Positions 28,231-37,908 of a stretch of 64,000 nt of DNA are shown here, piece after piece. Origin of the DNA: Acetobacter lambici (GTDB lineage Bacteria > Pseudomonadota > Alphaproteobacteria > Acetobacterales > Acetobacteraceae); assembly GCF_011516885.1 (NCBI RefSeq), contig NZ_WOTD01000011.1, forward strand, positions 1 through 64,000, given 5' to 3'. The position numbers and the translations under genes are program-made. Below the pieces are notes generated by a model. That model had not been told where the DNA came from. It saw nothing but the letters and a program-made list of their open reading frames with translations, and searched no databases. Numbering within the stretch: the first letter of the stretch is position 1; every line of letters begins with the position of its first letter.

Positions 28231-29153
28231 CCGTGGGGCAAGGGGCAGAGCGGGCGCGTATTCTGGTTATCCGCCTGAGCGCACTGGGCGATTTTGTGCA
28301 AAGTTTTGGCCCGTTCGAGGCCATAAGGCGCGCGCACCCCAATGCCGACATAACCCTGCTCACAACCCGCCCCTTTGTGGAACTGGCCCGCCTTGCTCCG
28401 TGGTTTGACCATGTGGAGGCGGACCACCGCCCCCGCTGGACCGACCTTGCCGGGCTGCATGCCCTGCGGCGGCAGTTGCGCGGGTATGACCGCGTTTACG
28501 ATTTGCAGACATCGGGGCGCACGGCGCGGTATTTCTGGCTGGCGGGCAGGCCGGTGTGGTCGGGGCATGTGGCGGCGGCGGCTTTGCCCCACGCCAACCC
28601 GTGGCGCAACATCATGCACACGCGCCCCCGCCAGCGTGATCAGTTGCGTATGGCGGGCATTGCCCCAGCGGAGCGGTCGGACCTTGCGTGGCTGGTGCAT
28701 GCAGGGCCACGTCTGCCCCAGCCCTATGCCCTGCTTGTACCCGGCGCGGCCCCCCATCGCCCTGCCAAGCGCTGGCCCGCGGAGCATTATGGTCAGCTTG
28801 CGTGCGAACTGGTGGCGCGTGGCATAACGCCCGTTGTGGTGGGCAGTGCGGGGGAGCAGCCTTTGGCGGCACAGATTATGCAGCTATGCCCACAAGTGCG
28901 CGACCTGACCGGCCAGACCAGCCTGCCAGAACTGGCCGGACTGGCCGCGCGCGCATGGGGTGCGGTAGGGAACGATACCGGACCCATGCATCTGGCGGCC
29001 GAGGTCGGGTGCCGCTGCCTTGTCCTGTTTTCGCGCGAGAGTACGCCTGCGCGTACCGCCCCATTGGGGTATGCGCCGGGGCAGGTGGAGGTACTGTGGG
29101 CGCGTGATCTTGCATTCCTTTCGGTCCAGAGGGTTGCAGCCGCGCTCTGGTAG
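28227..29153 (+). CDS. Glycosyltransferase family 9 (heptosyltransferase-like)
   Basis: This 308-residue protein opens with ILVIRLSALGDFVQSFGPF, the start of GT9 heptosyltransferases (I-R-x-S-x-x-G-D), and has the C-terminal TSLPELAGLAARAWGAVGNDTGPMHLAAEVG donor-binding region with GNDTGPMHLAA. GT9 enzymes add ADP-heptose or related sugars to the LPS inner core. The four-base overlap with the TPR gene puts them in one unit. The substrate is unproven. Confidence 0.88.
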   Translation: MTVGQGAERARILVIRLSALGDFVQSFGPFEAIRRAHPNADITLLTTRPFVELARLAPWFDHVEADHRPRWTDLAGLHALRRQLRGYDRVYDLQTSGRTARYFWLAGRPVWSGHVAAAALPHANPWRNIMHTRPRQRDQLRMAGIAPAERSDLAWLVHAGPRLPQPYALLVPGAAPHRPAKRWPAEHYGQLACELVARGITPVVVGSAGEQPLAAQIMQLCPQVRDLTGQTSLPELAGLAARAWGAVGNDTGPMHLAAEVGCRCLVLFSRESTPARTAPLGYAPGQVEVLWARDLAFLSVQRVAAALW

Positions 29154-29207
29154 CGCCATTAAACATCCTCTATTTTTATTCTCCCCTTTCTTCTGGAGCT
29201 TGCACCC

Positions 29208-31139
29208 ATGCCCGCTATCACCCTGCCTGACGGTTCTGTTCGTAGTTTTGACGGGCCAGTCACGGGCACTACGGTGGCGGAATCCATTGGTGCGGGGCTG
29301 GCCAAGGCGGCACTCGCCATGGAAGTGGACGGCCAGTTGAGCGACATCCGCCAGACCATAAAGGCCGATGCCAAAATCCGCTTTATTACCAAAAAAGACC
29401 CGGAATCGCTGGAGCTTATCCGCCACGATGCGGCCCATGTGCTGGCCGAAGCCGTGCAGGAACTCTTCCCCGGCACACAGGTTACCATTGGCCCGTCCAT
29501 TGAACACGGGTTCTATTACGACTTTTTCCGCCCCGAACCTTTCACCCCCGAAGACTTTGCCGCGATCGAAGCCAAGATGAAGGAGATCGTGGCAAGGGCA
29601 GAGCCGTTCGAGCGTGAAGTCTGGCCGCGCGAAGCCGCGATTGCGTTCTTTGAGGAACGTGGCGAATCGTTCAAGGCCGAACTGATCCGTGACCTGCCGG
29701 AAACGGAAGATATTTCCATCTACCGTCAGGGCCAGTGGCTGGACCTGTGCCGTGGCCCGCACCTGCGCACCACCAAGGATGTGGGCACTGCCTTCAAACT
29801 CATGAAGGTGGCAGGCGCTTACTGGCGGGGCGACCACCGCAACCCCATGCTGACCCGCGTGTATGGCACCGCATGGCGCGACCAGAAGGAACTGGACGCC
29901 TACCTGCTCCAGCTTGAGGAAGCCGAAAAGCGCGACCACCGCCGCATCGGGCGGGAAATGGGCCTGTTCCATTTTCAGGAAGAGGCGGTCGGGCAGGTGT
30001 TCTGGCACGCCAAGGGCTGGCGCGTTTACTCCGTGTTGCAGGACTATATGCGCCGTGCGCAGACCCGCCACGGGTATCAGGAAGTCCGCACCCCCCAACT
30101 GGTTGACCGTGGTCTGTGGGAAGCCTCTGGCCACTGGGATAAATACCGCCACCACATGTTTGTGGCCACGGTGGAGGATGAGGACAAAACCCTCGCCCTC
30201 AAGCCCATGAACTGCCCATGCCATGTGCAGATTTTCCGCCACGGCCTGCGCTCTTACCGCGAACTGCCGCTGCGTATGGCGGAATTTGGCGCATGCCACC
30301 GCTACGAACCCTCGGGCGCGCTGCATGGGCTGATGCGCGTGCGCGGCTTTACGCAGGATGATGCGCATATCTTCTGCACCGAAGACCAGATTGCCGCCGA
30401 GACCGTGCAGTTCGTGCAGATGTTGCATGAAGTGTATCAGGATCTCGGGTTCGAGCATGTGCGCGTCAAGTTTGCCGACCGCCCCGAACAGCGCGCAGGT
30501 AGCGAAGCCGTGTGGGACAAGGCCGAAGCCGCATTGAAGGAAGCCTGCACAGTGGCGGGTGTGGAATATGAGTATAATCCGGGCGAGGGTGCGTTCTACG
30601 GCCCCAAGCTTGAATTTGTGCTGCGTGACGCCATTGGCCGGGACTGGCAGTGCGGCACCTTGCAGGTGGACCTTGTGCTGCCCGAACGGCTGGACGCCAG
30701 CTATGTGGGCGAGGACTCGGCCAAGCACCGCCCCGTTATGCTGCACCGCGCCATTCTGGGTTCGTTCGAGCGCTTCCTTGGTATTCTGATCGAGCAGCAC
30801 GCGGGGCGCTTCCCGCTGTGGCTGGCCCCCGTGCAGGTTGTTGTGGCTTCCATTGTCAGTGATGCCGCCCCCTACGCGCAGGAAGTTGCCGCAGCGCTGC
30901 GCAACGCCGGTCTGGTGGCAGAGGCCGACGTGCGGAATGACAAGATCAACGCCAAGGTGCGCGAACACAGCGTGGGGCGTGTGCCGGTTATTCTGGTCGT
31001 TGGTCGGCGCGAGGCGGAGGAAGGTACGGTGGCCATGCGCCGCCTTGGCTCGCAGGCGCAGGAAGTGCTCACGCTTGATCAGGCTATTGCCACGCTCAGC
31101 CACGAGGCCACTCCCCCCGATTTGCGCAAAAAGGCGTGA
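29208..31139 (+). CDS. thrS: Threonyl-tRNA synthetase
   Basis: This 643-residue protein has the ThrRS layout: N-terminal TGS domain ([11 protein letters not shown]), the editing domain with the [12 protein letters not shown] and CRGPHL motifs, the class II catalytic core with [10 protein letters not shown] (zinc-binding Cys), [22 protein letters not shown] (motif 2) and [15 protein letters not shown] (motif 3), and an anticodon-binding domain. It charges tRNA-Thr with threonine and hydrolyses mischarged Ser. The SD TGGAG lies upstream. A hairpin separates it from infC. Confidence 0.98.
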   Translation: MPAITLPDGSVRSFDGPVTGTTVAESIGAGLAKAALAMEVDGQLSDIRQTIKADAKIRFITKKDPESLELIRHDAAHVLAEAVQELFPGTQVTIGPSIEHGFYYDFFRPEPFTPEDFAAIEAKMKEIVARAEPFEREVWPREAAIAFFEERGESFKAELIRDLPETEDISIYRQGQWLDLCRGPHLRTTKDVGTAFKLMKVAGAYWRGDHRNPMLTRVYGTAWRDQKELDAYLLQLEEAEKRDHRRIGREMGLFHFQEEAVGQVFWHAKGWRVYSVLQDYMRRAQTRHGYQEVRTPQLVDRGLWEASGHWDKYRHHMFVATVEDEDKTLALKPMNCPCHVQIFRHGLRSYRELPLRMAEFGACHRYEPSGALHGLMRVRGFTQDDAHIFCTEDQIAAETVQFVQMLHEVYQDLGFEHVRVKFADRPEQRAGSEAVWDKAEAALKEACTVAGVEYEYNPGEGAFYGPKLEFVLRDAIGRDWQCGTLQVDLVLPERLDASYVGEDSAKHRPVMLHRAILGSFERFLGILIEQHAGRFPLWLAPVQVVVASIVSDAAPYAQEVAAALRNAGLVAEADVRNDKINAKVREHSVGRVPVILVVGRREAEEGTVAMRRLGSQAQEVLTLDQAIATLSHEATPPDLRKKA

Positions 31140-31241
31140 AGCGGGCCGGGTTTTTGTGGCAATGCTGCAATGCCCCCGATTTATTGCATGGACCGCTTGA
31201 TAAAGAGCGGAGAATTGCGCACATACTAACAGCAGGCGGAT

Positions 31242-31273
31242 GCACCGGATAACGGTGCCTCTGTTTGTTTTTG
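31242..31273 (+). terminator. Hairpin with T-rich tail between thrS and infC
   Basis: GCACCG pairs with CGGTGC around a GATAA loop, followed by CTCTGTTTGTTTTTG. It could terminate or attenuate thrS transcription before infC. The stem is short, so it is a weak candidate. Confidence 0.5.
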
Positions 31274-31295
31274 AAATGAATTACAGGAGCCGACC

Positions 31296-31832
31296 ATAGT
31301 CAGATCCCCTTACCCCGCGGCGCCCAGCAAAGAAGGGCCGCGTGTGAATGAAGAAATTCGTGTGCCGCAGGTTCGCCTGATTGATGAAACAGGCGAAATG
31401 GCGGGCGTTATGTCCGTGCGTGATGCACTGGCCCGTGCCTATGGCGTTGGGCTGGACCTGCTGGAAATAAGCCCGAATGCTGAGCCGCCGGTTGTAAAGA
31501 TTCTTGACTACGGCAAGTTCAAGTACGAGCAGCAGAAAAAGCGCAACGAAGCCAAAAAGAAGCAGAAAGTTATTGAGATCAAGGAAGTCAAGGTTCGTCC
31601 GAATATCGACGAAAATGACTATCAGGTCAAAATGCGCTCTGTAAAAAGCTTTATTGGCGACGGGGATAAGGTCAAGGTCACACTGCGTTTCCGCGGGCGC
31701 GAAATGGCGCATCAGGAACTGGGGATCAAGGTCCTGGAACGGATTCGGATGGAAATTGATGAACTGGCCAAGGTGGAGCAGATGCCCCGCCTTGAAAACC
31801 GCCAGATGATCATGGTGCTGGCCCCCCGCTAA
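31296..31832 (+). CDS. infC: Translation initiation factor IF-3 (apparent ATA start)
   Basis: The IF-3 body is clear: [41 protein letters not shown], a Lys-rich linker ([21 protein letters not shown]) and a C-domain [16 protein letters not shown]. Between an in-frame TGA at 31272 and the GTG at 31344 no ATG, GTG or TTG exists in frame, yet conserved-looking residues ([14 protein letters not shown]) extend back to an ATA codon at 31296, six bases after AGGAG. IF-3 genes often start at rare codons because IF-3 discriminates against them, which autoregulates the gene. I therefore place the start at ATA 31296 (178 aa); the GTG at 31344 would give 162 aa and has no Shine-Dalgarno sequence. rpmI and rplT do not follow. 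Confidence 0.93.
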   Translation: MVRSPYPAAPSKEGPRVNEEIRVPQVRLIDETGEMAGVMSVRDALARAYGVGLDLLEISPNAEPPVVKILDYGKFKYEQQKKRNEAKKKQKVIEIKEVKVRPNIDENDYQVKMRSVKSFIGDGDKVKVTLRFRGREMAHQELGIKVLERIRMEIDELAKVEQMPRLENRQMIMVLAPR

Positions 31833-31859
31833 GCACCATTCCTATTTGGATTGGTTACA

Positions 31860-31898
31860 AAAAAACCGCCCGAGGGATAACCTTCGGGCGGTTTTTTG
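31860..31898. terminator. Bidirectional terminator after infC
   Basis: ACCGCCCGAGGG pairs with CCTTCGGGCGGT (one G-T pair) around ATAA, flanked by an A-run and a run of T. It follows the infC stop by about 28 bases and can serve the convergent SIMPL gene as well. Confidence 0.9.
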
Positions 31899-31987
31899 TT
31901 CTGTCTGGCCCAGCATGCGCGGTGTTTTTGCCGCGTTATGGGCCGGCTTTGGGCCATGTGGGGCTTTTTGCCCCAGCATGCGGTATT

Positions 31988-32722
31988 TTAGGGGGCCAGC
32001 AGCACGGTTGCGCGCAGGTCGGCACGAACGGTCTGGTTTTCTGCCGTGCTGGAGGGGCTGTAGCCAACCGAATCGTTTGCAATGCCAGCAGATGCGGCAC
32101 GGAGCATGATGGGCATAGGGTGCGGGTAGCCCTGATCAGACACGCTGATCTGCGTAAACCGTGCCACATGCAGGCCAAGTGAGGCTGCGAGTGTATCGGC
32201 CTGCTTTTTCAGTTCCGTTACGGCCTGTTTTTCAGCTTCCAGAAACAGGCTCTGTCGTTTTTCGTCCGAGAGAGACCAGTCCAGCCCTTCCAGAATAAGG
32301 CCCTGAGCCTGCAACTGCCCGGCCAGTGGCAGCAGGCTTTTGCCGTCTGTGGCCGAAAAGCTCAGGGTCTGGCTGGCGGTCCAGTATGGGCGGGCCTTTT
32401 CGGGCCGGGTCTCGTACACGGAATACTGGAGGACGGCGGCTTTGATATCGGTATTTTTGGCGGCCTCATCCGTGGCTTTTTTGACCACGGCATTGACGTC
32501 CCCTTGGGCGGAGGCTGCGTTCTTGTTCTGGCTTTCCGCCCTAAAGCGCGCACTCAGCTTGTCGGGTGCTGCCTGCGTTGTGCCCGTGGCGTGGATTTCC
32601 AGCCGGGTATAGGGCGCGGTGCTGCTGTCCTCGGCGTAGGCCGGGGCGTTGCAAGCCATAACAGCCACGCCCGAGGCCAGAGCAAGAAGACCCACGGGCC
32701 GAAAAATGGAGGGGAGAGTCAC
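31988..32722 (-). CDS. SIMPL-domain protein (DUF541), exported
   Basis: This 244-residue protein begins with a signal peptide (GLLALASGVAVMACNAPAYA) followed by YTRLEIHATGTTQAAPDKLSARFR, characteristic of the SIMPL/DUF541 family, and ends in DLRATVLLAP. Members are periplasmic or outer-membrane associated with mostly unknown roles; E. coli YggE reduces oxidative stress. It starts at GTG 32722 (preceded by AAAGGAG) overlapping the stop of the small upstream gene. It is convergent with infC. Confidence 0.88.
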   Translation of the reverse strand: MTLPSIFRPVGLLALASGVAVMACNAPAYAEDSSTAPYTRLEIHATGTTQAAPDKLSARFRAESQNKNAASAQGDVNAVVKKATDEAAKNTDIKAAVLQYSVYETRPEKARPYWTASQTLSFSATDGKSLLPLAGQLQAQGLILEGLDWSLSDEKRQSLFLEAEKQAVTELKKQADTLAASLGLHVARFTQISVSDQGYPHPMPIMLRAASAGIANDSVGYSPSSTAENQTVRADLRATVLLAP

Positions 32723-33063
32723 GATGGTGCTCCTTTTGCATTCAGTAAGGCGCGGCGCAAGCGCACCAGTCCGGGGCGGACATGCCCGTTTTCACAAAGG
32801 GTCATGCCTTCCGTTTTCAGGTTGGAAACGGAGGCGGAAGGTTTTGTGGCTGAATAAGAATCTACCAAATGGGCAAGTTCAAGGCAGAAGGAGAGACTGT
32901 CGGAGGTCACAACCACCGGGGAGGATAATCTGGACGACGGAAAAAAATGCCAGCCAAACGGCAGCGATGTGGGCAGATGCTGGTTACTGGCAAGGGTAAC
33001 GGAGCCGCCAGCGACAACGCACACCAGAGCAAGAGCCAGAACAAGAGGTAAGCGGAACTTCAT
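32719..33063 (-). CDS. Small exported protein of unknown function
   Basis: This 114-residue protein has a signal-like N-terminus (MKFRLPLVLALALVCVVAG, cleavage near ASNQ) and a mature part with two cysteines (SLSFCLELAHLVDSYSA and GMTLCENGHVRPGLVRLRRAL). I do not recognise the family, but the ENGHVRPG-xxxLRRAL ending looks conserved in Acetobacteraceae (from memory). Its stop overlaps the GTG start of the SIMPL gene, so the two are probably made together and may act together in the periplasm. The GTG six codons upstream (33081) is an alternative start. Confidence 0.6.
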   Translation of the reverse strand: MKFRLPLVLALALVCVVAGGSVTLASNQHLPTSLPFGWHFFPSSRLSSPVVVTSDSLSFCLELAHLVDSYSATKPSASVSNLKTEGMTLCENGHVRPGLVRLRRALLNAKGAPS

Positions 33064-33176
33064 ACAAACACTAAGAAACACAATTGCCTGTTATTTCAAC
33101 AAATCTATCCATCTAAAACGATCTATTAACGTTAATAGATTTAGGTCATCATTGTAATATTACGTATATTTTAGTT

Positions 33177-34613
33177 TTAGTCATGGAAATCATGTATTGC
33201 AGGCACATCAATAGTAACGGCCAGACCGGGATTGTTGTGCGACAGGCGCAGCGTGCCACCATGCAGTTCCACAATGGCCTGCACAAGGGCCAGCCCAAGG
33301 CCGGAGCCGGGGGTATGGCGTGCCCGTTCGGCCCGAAAAAAACGTTCCGCCGCGCGGGCAAGGTCTGCCTCGTTCATGCCAATGCCGCAATCCACGACCG
33401 TAATGCGAATGGTGCCAGCCTGTTCGCGCTCGTGGGCGGTCGTGGAAGGAAGGATCCACGCGCTCAGGCTGATGGAGCCGTGCGGGGGGGAGAATTTAAT
33501 GGCGTTGTCCAGAATATTGGCCAAAGCCTGCTGGAACATGGCCTGATCCCCCCAGAAGGGCAGGTGGGCGGGCAGGTCTGTCTGTAATTTTAGGTCGTGG
33601 TCATCGGCCACGGCCTCATACAGTTCGGCTATGTCGCGCAAGGTGGTGGCCAGATCAAATATGGCAAAAGCCGAACGGCGGGTGCCTGCCTCGATCTGGG
33701 CAATACGCAGCAGGGCTTCGCAAATGCCGGTCACGTTGTCCAGATTGATCACGGCCTGATCAATGGCGGCGCGCAGGGCCTGCTCGCTTGTGGCGGAACT
33801 GGAGGCGTCTTCCAGCTCCGCGCGGGCGCGGGCAATGGGGGTGCGCAGGTCATGCGCAATGGAGTTGGAGACCTGTTTGACCCCGTCCATCAGCCGGGTA
33901 ATGCGGTCGAGCATCTGGTTTATGGTCAGGGCCACATCATCCAGTTCGTCCCCCGTGCCGGATACGGGAATACGGCGGGACATATCGCCCTGTGTAATGG
34001 CCAGAGTGGTGCGGTTGATGGAGTGAATAATCCGCCGGAACAGGGTGCGCACAATCCAGCCGCCGCCAACGGCCAGTAACCCGACCATAAGGCACGTCCA
34101 GAGCATGGCATCCGTAAGCATCCGCTGGATCTGGGTGCGTTCGCTAATATCGCGCCCGATCAGCAGGTGATAATCGCCCTGAAGTGTCCATATCCGGACC
34201 TGAGCAAGGTTGAGCTGCCCATCACGCAGTACAGGCAGGGTCTGCCAGCTTAGGGCCGGGTCCAGCCGTACGGGCCAGTGGGCCAGATTGCCCGCCAGCA
34301 GTTTGCCGTCTGGTGCGCTCAGCAGGTAAATGGCGTTATCGTCTATATCCTGCGCCAGACGATTGCTGATCAGGTTTTCCAGCCCCAGAATGCCCTCGCG
34401 CGTCCACTCCGTGAGCAGGGCGTGGGCATCAAGCGCTATGGAATGGCGGACACGCTGGTCCAGCAGGCCAATTGTGCCCCACCATACGAACGATAAAAAC
34501 ATGACAGCGGAGCTGATGAACAGAGCGCTGTAAACAAGGCCAAAACGCAGGCTGACCGATTGTATGCGGACCTTGCGGAAATTGGTCTGCACCAAGCGCT
34601 GGGCCTTGTTCAT
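33177..34613 (-). CDS. Two-component sensor histidine kinase
   Basis: This 478-residue inner-membrane kinase has two membrane helices (about residues 24-50 and 166-190) bracketing a periplasmic sensor segment, a HAMP region, a HisKA domain with the phosphoacceptor His254 in SIAHDLRTPIARARAELE, and an HATPase_c domain with NILDNAIKFSPP, DCGIGMNEADL and GSGLGLALVQAIVELHGG. It is of the EnvZ/OmpR class. Its start ATG 34613 overlaps the stop of the response-regulator gene, an ATGA coupling. The signal is unknown; no periplasmic motif is recognisable. Confidence 0.93.
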   Translation of the reverse strand: MNKAQRLVQTNFRKVRIQSVSLRFGLVYSALFISSAVMFLSFVWWGTIGLLDQRVRHSIALDAHALLTEWTREGILGLENLISNRLAQDIDDNAIYLLSAPDGKLLAGNLAHWPVRLDPALSWQTLPVLRDGQLNLAQVRIWTLQGDYHLLIGRDISERTQIQRMLTDAMLWTCLMVGLLAVGGGWIVRTLFRRIIHSINRTTLAITQGDMSRRIPVSGTGDELDDVALTINQMLDRITRLMDGVKQVSNSIAHDLRTPIARARAELEDASSSATSEQALRAAIDQAVINLDNVTGICEALLRIAQIEAGTRRSAFAIFDLATTLRDIAELYEAVADDHDLKLQTDLPAHLPFWGDQAMFQQALANILDNAIKFSPPHGSISLSAWILPSTTAHEREQAGTIRITVVDCGIGMNEADLARAAERFFRAERARHTPGSGLGLALVQAIVELHGGTLRLSHNNPGLAVTIDVPAIHDFHD

Positions 34614-35287
34614 TCCTGTAGCATGTACCCGGCGTTACGGACGGTATGCACCAGCGCGTGTTCAAACGGCTTGTCTATTTTCTGTCTCAGGCGCGAAATA
34701 TGGACGTCAATCACATTGGTCTGCGGGTCAAAATGGTAGTCCCACACACCTTCAAGCAGCATGGTGCGGGTGACGACCTGCCCGGTATGGCGCATTAAAA
34801 ATTCCAGCAGCCGGAACTCGCGCGGTTGGAGGTCTATTTTCTGCCCACCCCGGCGGACCGAGCGGGAGAGCAGGTCAATTTCCAGATCACCGACGGTCAG
34901 TTTGGTCAGGGGCTGGGCCTCATTGCGGTTGCGGCGCACAAGGGCTTCCAGCCGGGCCTGAAGCTCGGAAAAGGAGAAGGGCTTGCTGACGTAGTCATCC
35001 CCGCCTGCTTTAAGCCCGGCCACCTTTTCGTCCACATCCGCTAAGGCGGACAGCAGGAGTACGGGGGTCAGGTTCCCTTCGCGGCGCAGGGTTTCCAGAA
35101 TATGGAGCCCTTCCACCCCGCCGGGTAGCATGCGGTCCAGAATGATAACGTCGAACTTATCCTGGCAGGCAAGGGCAAGCCCCTGTTTGCCATCTGCGGC
35201 CTGTTCCACCAGATGACCAGCTTCGGACAGGCCCTTGGCAACAAAATTACGGACCGTTTGATCATCTTCTATTAGAAGAACACGCAT
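34610..35287 (-). CDS. OmpR-family response regulator
   Basis: This 225-residue regulator starts at ATG 35287 (MRVLLIEDDQTVRNFVAKGL). The receiver domain has the acidic pair EDD, the phosphoacceptor Asp51 (DVIILDRMLPGGVEG) and the conserved Lys in YVSKPFSFSEL. The C-terminal winged helix carries LQPREFRLLEFLMRH and the DNA-contact VWDYHFDPQTNVIDVHISRLRQKI-like region. It is the partner of the overlapping histidine kinase. Targets cannot be named. Confidence 0.95.
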   Translation of the reverse strand: MRVLLIEDDQTVRNFVAKGLSEAGHLVEQAADGKQGLALACQDKFDVIILDRMLPGGVEGLHILETLRREGNLTPVLLLSALADVDEKVAGLKAGGDDYVSKPFSFSELQARLEALVRRNRNEAQPLTKLTVGDLEIDLLSRSVRRGGQKIDLQPREFRLLEFLMRHTGQVVTRTMLLEGVWDYHFDPQTNVIDVHISRLRQKIDKPFEHALVHTVRNAGYMLQE

Positions 35288-35369
35288 AGACAGACCCCAA
35301 TTACCCAAACGGATTACCGAATTCTTACAAGAAATATATGTTCTTGTCACGGGTTAGTGCGGAAATGTT

Positions 35370-36470
35370 TCATATACGGTCTGTTTCGGCTAGAGGTTTT
35401 GTGAGGGAATCGAGTATTGCCAGCAAAACCGCCGTAAGGGGGGATGCAAAAATCAGCCCCGGGAAGCCCAGAATGGCCCCAAACAGGGTCTGGGAGAGCA
35501 CGGTCAGGGCGGGCGGCATCTGCACCGCATGGCGCTGGATAACGGGGGCGAGCACATTGCCCTCAAAAAACTGGATCACGCTGTACAGTACGGCCACCAT
35601 AATGGTCTCTCGCGTGCCAAGGGAGAGAGCAAGCAGCAGGGCGGGAACGGCCCCCATAATGGCGCCAATATAGGGGATAAAATTACACATCCCCGCCAGC
35701 ACACCCAGCGCGAGCGCTAAAGGCACACCAATAAACCACAGCCCGATACCCGAGAGCGTGCCCACCACCAGCATGTCCAGAGACTGGCCAGCAACCCACG
35801 CCCACAGGGTCTGCCCCGCGCGCAGCAGCAACTGCCGAATGATCGGGCGGCGCTCCTCTGGCACCAGCCGCAGCAGGCCGTTGGCATAGGTGGCGGGGGA
35901 CATGGCAAAGTACAGCCCTGCAATAAGCACCACCACCAGCGTGCCAATGGCGCCAAAAGCGGAGCCGAGAATGCCGGTCATGGACCCGGCAATGCGGGAA
36001 CCAAGGTTGGCCAGCCCGCTATCCCCCCCGGTATGGTGCCCTCCAAGGGAGGCGGGCAGGTAGTTCAGGATCATCTGCCCGGTGGGGCTGCCTTGCAGGG
36101 TGTCCCGCAGGGCCATTTCCTGCTGGCGCAGGGCTTCTTGCAGGCGGATTGCCTCGCTCACAATGGAGGGGCCGCTGTTCCAGACCAGCAGGGCCGCGCT
36201 ACAGAGCAGGGCCAGCACAACAATGGACAGCGCCCATGCGTGCGACAGGCCAAGGCGGCGGCGCAGGATACTGGACAGCCCATACAGCACCACCGCGCAC
36301 AGCACGGAGGCAAAGACCACCATAAGCACATCGCCCAGAAGCCAGATGAGCAGGCCGGTACATACAGCCCCCACGCACAGGCGCAGAATGCGGGCGATAT
36401 GTTCTGGGCCAAAAACGGGGGAGTCCAGTCGTGGCGCGTGTGGAGGTGGGGAACCGCTATCTGATGGCAT
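35370..36470 (-). CDS. AI-2E-family transporter
   Basis: This 366-residue membrane protein has about seven to eight hydrophobic segments and the family's typical ends: LCVGAVCTGLLIWLLGDVLM at the N-terminus, a long soluble segment (QEALRQQEMALRDTLQG) and AMCNFIPYIGAIMGA-like and ALTVLSQTLFGAILGFPGLIFASPL C-terminal repeats. Members export small molecules including autoinducer-2 or act in Na/H antiport; the substrate here is unknown. I start at ATG 36470, downstream of the in-frame GTG. It is divergent from the MFS gene. Confidence 0.85.
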   Translation of the reverse strand: MPSDSGSPPPHAPRLDSPVFGPEHIARILRLCVGAVCTGLLIWLLGDVLMVVFASVLCAVVLYGLSSILRRRLGLSHAWALSIVVLALLCSAALLVWNSGPSIVSEAIRLQEALRQQEMALRDTLQGSPTGQMILNYLPASLGGHHTGGDSGLANLGSRIAGSMTGILGSAFGAIGTLVVVLIAGLYFAMSPATYANGLLRLVPEERRPIIRQLLLRAGQTLWAWVAGQSLDMLVVGTLSGIGLWFIGVPLALALGVLAGMCNFIPYIGAIMGAVPALLLALSLGTRETIMVAVLYSVIQFFEGNVLAPVIQRHAVQMPPALTVLSQTLFGAILGFPGLIFASPLTAVLLAILDSLTKPLAETDRI

Positions 36471-36626
36471 GCAAGAAAACTCTTTCAGGATCGGGAGAGG
36501 CTGTGTAACGGCTGTCCGTTCGTTAGTCTGTAAGCACAAGACTTATTACTTTTTTGTGTAATCTTATCCATTCACGCACGGATGTGAGAAGAAAATTCTT
36601 TGACAGTTGCAGGAGCACGAACAGAC

Positions 36627-37811
36627 ATGTCTGGCGGGAACGACGGTGGACTGGCAGCAGCCTCCAAGGCCATTCTCGCTCTGGCGGTGGAGACTTTTGC
36701 CATCGGCACGGGAGAGTTCGCGGCCATGGGGCTGTTGCCCCAGATGGCGGATAGCATGCACGCCAGCATTCCACGCACGGGTGAAGCCATTTCCGCCTAT
36801 GCTCTGGGCGTTGTGGTGGGGGCTCCTGTTGTGTCGGTCATGGCGGCACAGATGTCGCGCAGGCAGTTGCTGGTCATGCTTATGGCGTGGTTTGCCCTGG
36901 CCAACGCGCTGGGCACCCTTGCCGCAACGCTGGGCATGCTGGATCTGGCGCGCTTTATTACCGGGTTGCCGCATGGCTCCTTTATGGGGGTTGCGGCACT
37001 GGTGGCGGCGGGGCTGGTGGAGCGTGGTTACCGGGGGCGGGCCGTGGGGCGCGTTTTTTCGGGCCTGACCATTGCCAACGTGGTGGGCGCGCCGTTTGCA
37101 ACCTATGCCGGGTCCTATTTTGGCTGGCGGCTGTCCTACCTGTTTATTGGTCTGATTGGTCTGGTGTGCTGCCTTATGGTGCTGGCATGGGTGCCGTATG
37201 ACCCGCCAAACCGGGCGCGCTCGGCCCTGTCCGAACTGGGGGCTTTTTCGCGCAAGCAGGTCTGGTACGTCATGGGTACTGTGGCGGTCGGGTGTGGTGG
37301 CATGTTCTGCGTGTACACCTACTTTTCCGTGACATTGCAGGACGTAACCCATGTGCCGCTCTGGGGTGTGGGCATGTGCGTGGGCGCGTGGGCCGGTGGC
37401 CACCTGATGGACAAAAACCTGAAATGGGCGACCATTTTTGCCTTTCTGTGGAATGCGGCGGCCCTTGGGCTGTTTGCGCTGGTCGCGCACTCGGTCTGGC
37501 TGACGGCGCTGGCTGTTTTTATGCTTGGTGGCGGCATTGCCATTGGCCCGGCCATGCAGGTCCGTCTGATGGATGTGGCGGCAGATGCACAAACCCTTGC
37601 AGCCTCCATGAACCACGCCGCCTTCAACCTTGCCAACGCCATTGGGGCGTGGCTGGGCGGGCTGGTTCTGGCCGTGGGTTTTGGGCTGGAGGCCACGGGC
37701 TGGGCTGGCATGGCGCTCTCGGTCGTGGGGCTGGTGCTCTTCCTGCTCTCGCTGCGGGTGGAGGAGCGGGACGCCAGAAAAACCGCGCAGATGGAAGGTG
37801 GCGCTGCGTAA
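36627..37811 (+). CDS. MFS transporter (drug/arabinose-efflux type)
   Basis: This 394-residue protein has twelve hydrophobic segments and the DHA1-type start AILALAVETFAIGTGEFAAMGLLPQMA, resembling AraJ/YdhP-like efflux proteins. I start at ATG 36627, preceded by AGGAG, since the upstream TTG is unlikely. The cytoplasmic loop between helices 2 and 3 (MSRRQLLVM) is basic, as expected. Substrate unknown. The gene stands alone. Confidence 0.88.
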   Translation: MSGGNDGGLAAASKAILALAVETFAIGTGEFAAMGLLPQMADSMHASIPRTGEAISAYALGVVVGAPVVSVMAAQMSRRQLLVMLMAWFALANALGTLAATLGMLDLARFITGLPHGSFMGVAALVAAGLVERGYRGRAVGRVFSGLTIANVVGAPFATYAGSYFGWRLSYLFIGLIGLVCCLMVLAWVPYDPPNRARSALSELGAFSRKQVWYVMGTVAVGCGGMFCVYTYFSVTLQDVTHVPLWGVGMCVGAWAGGHLMDKNLKWATIFAFLWNAAALGLFALVAHSVWLTALAVFMLGGGIAIGPAMQVRLMDVAADAQTLAASMNHAAFNLANAIGAWLGGLVLAVGFGLEATGWAGMALSVVGLVLFLLSLRVEERDARKTAQMEGGAA

Positions 37812-37908
37812 GCAGGGGGGGGCAGTTTTTTCTTGGCCTGTGTCCCTGTTTTTCATAACCATTGAACATGCGCTTACAAAAAACGGTTCAATATTAAGGT
37901 GAGTGAAG

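Noticed and set aside
28884-31103. Minus-strand frame of 739 codons antisense to thrS and the GT9 gene
   Set aside because: Shadow of two clear plus-strand genes, no recognisable motif.
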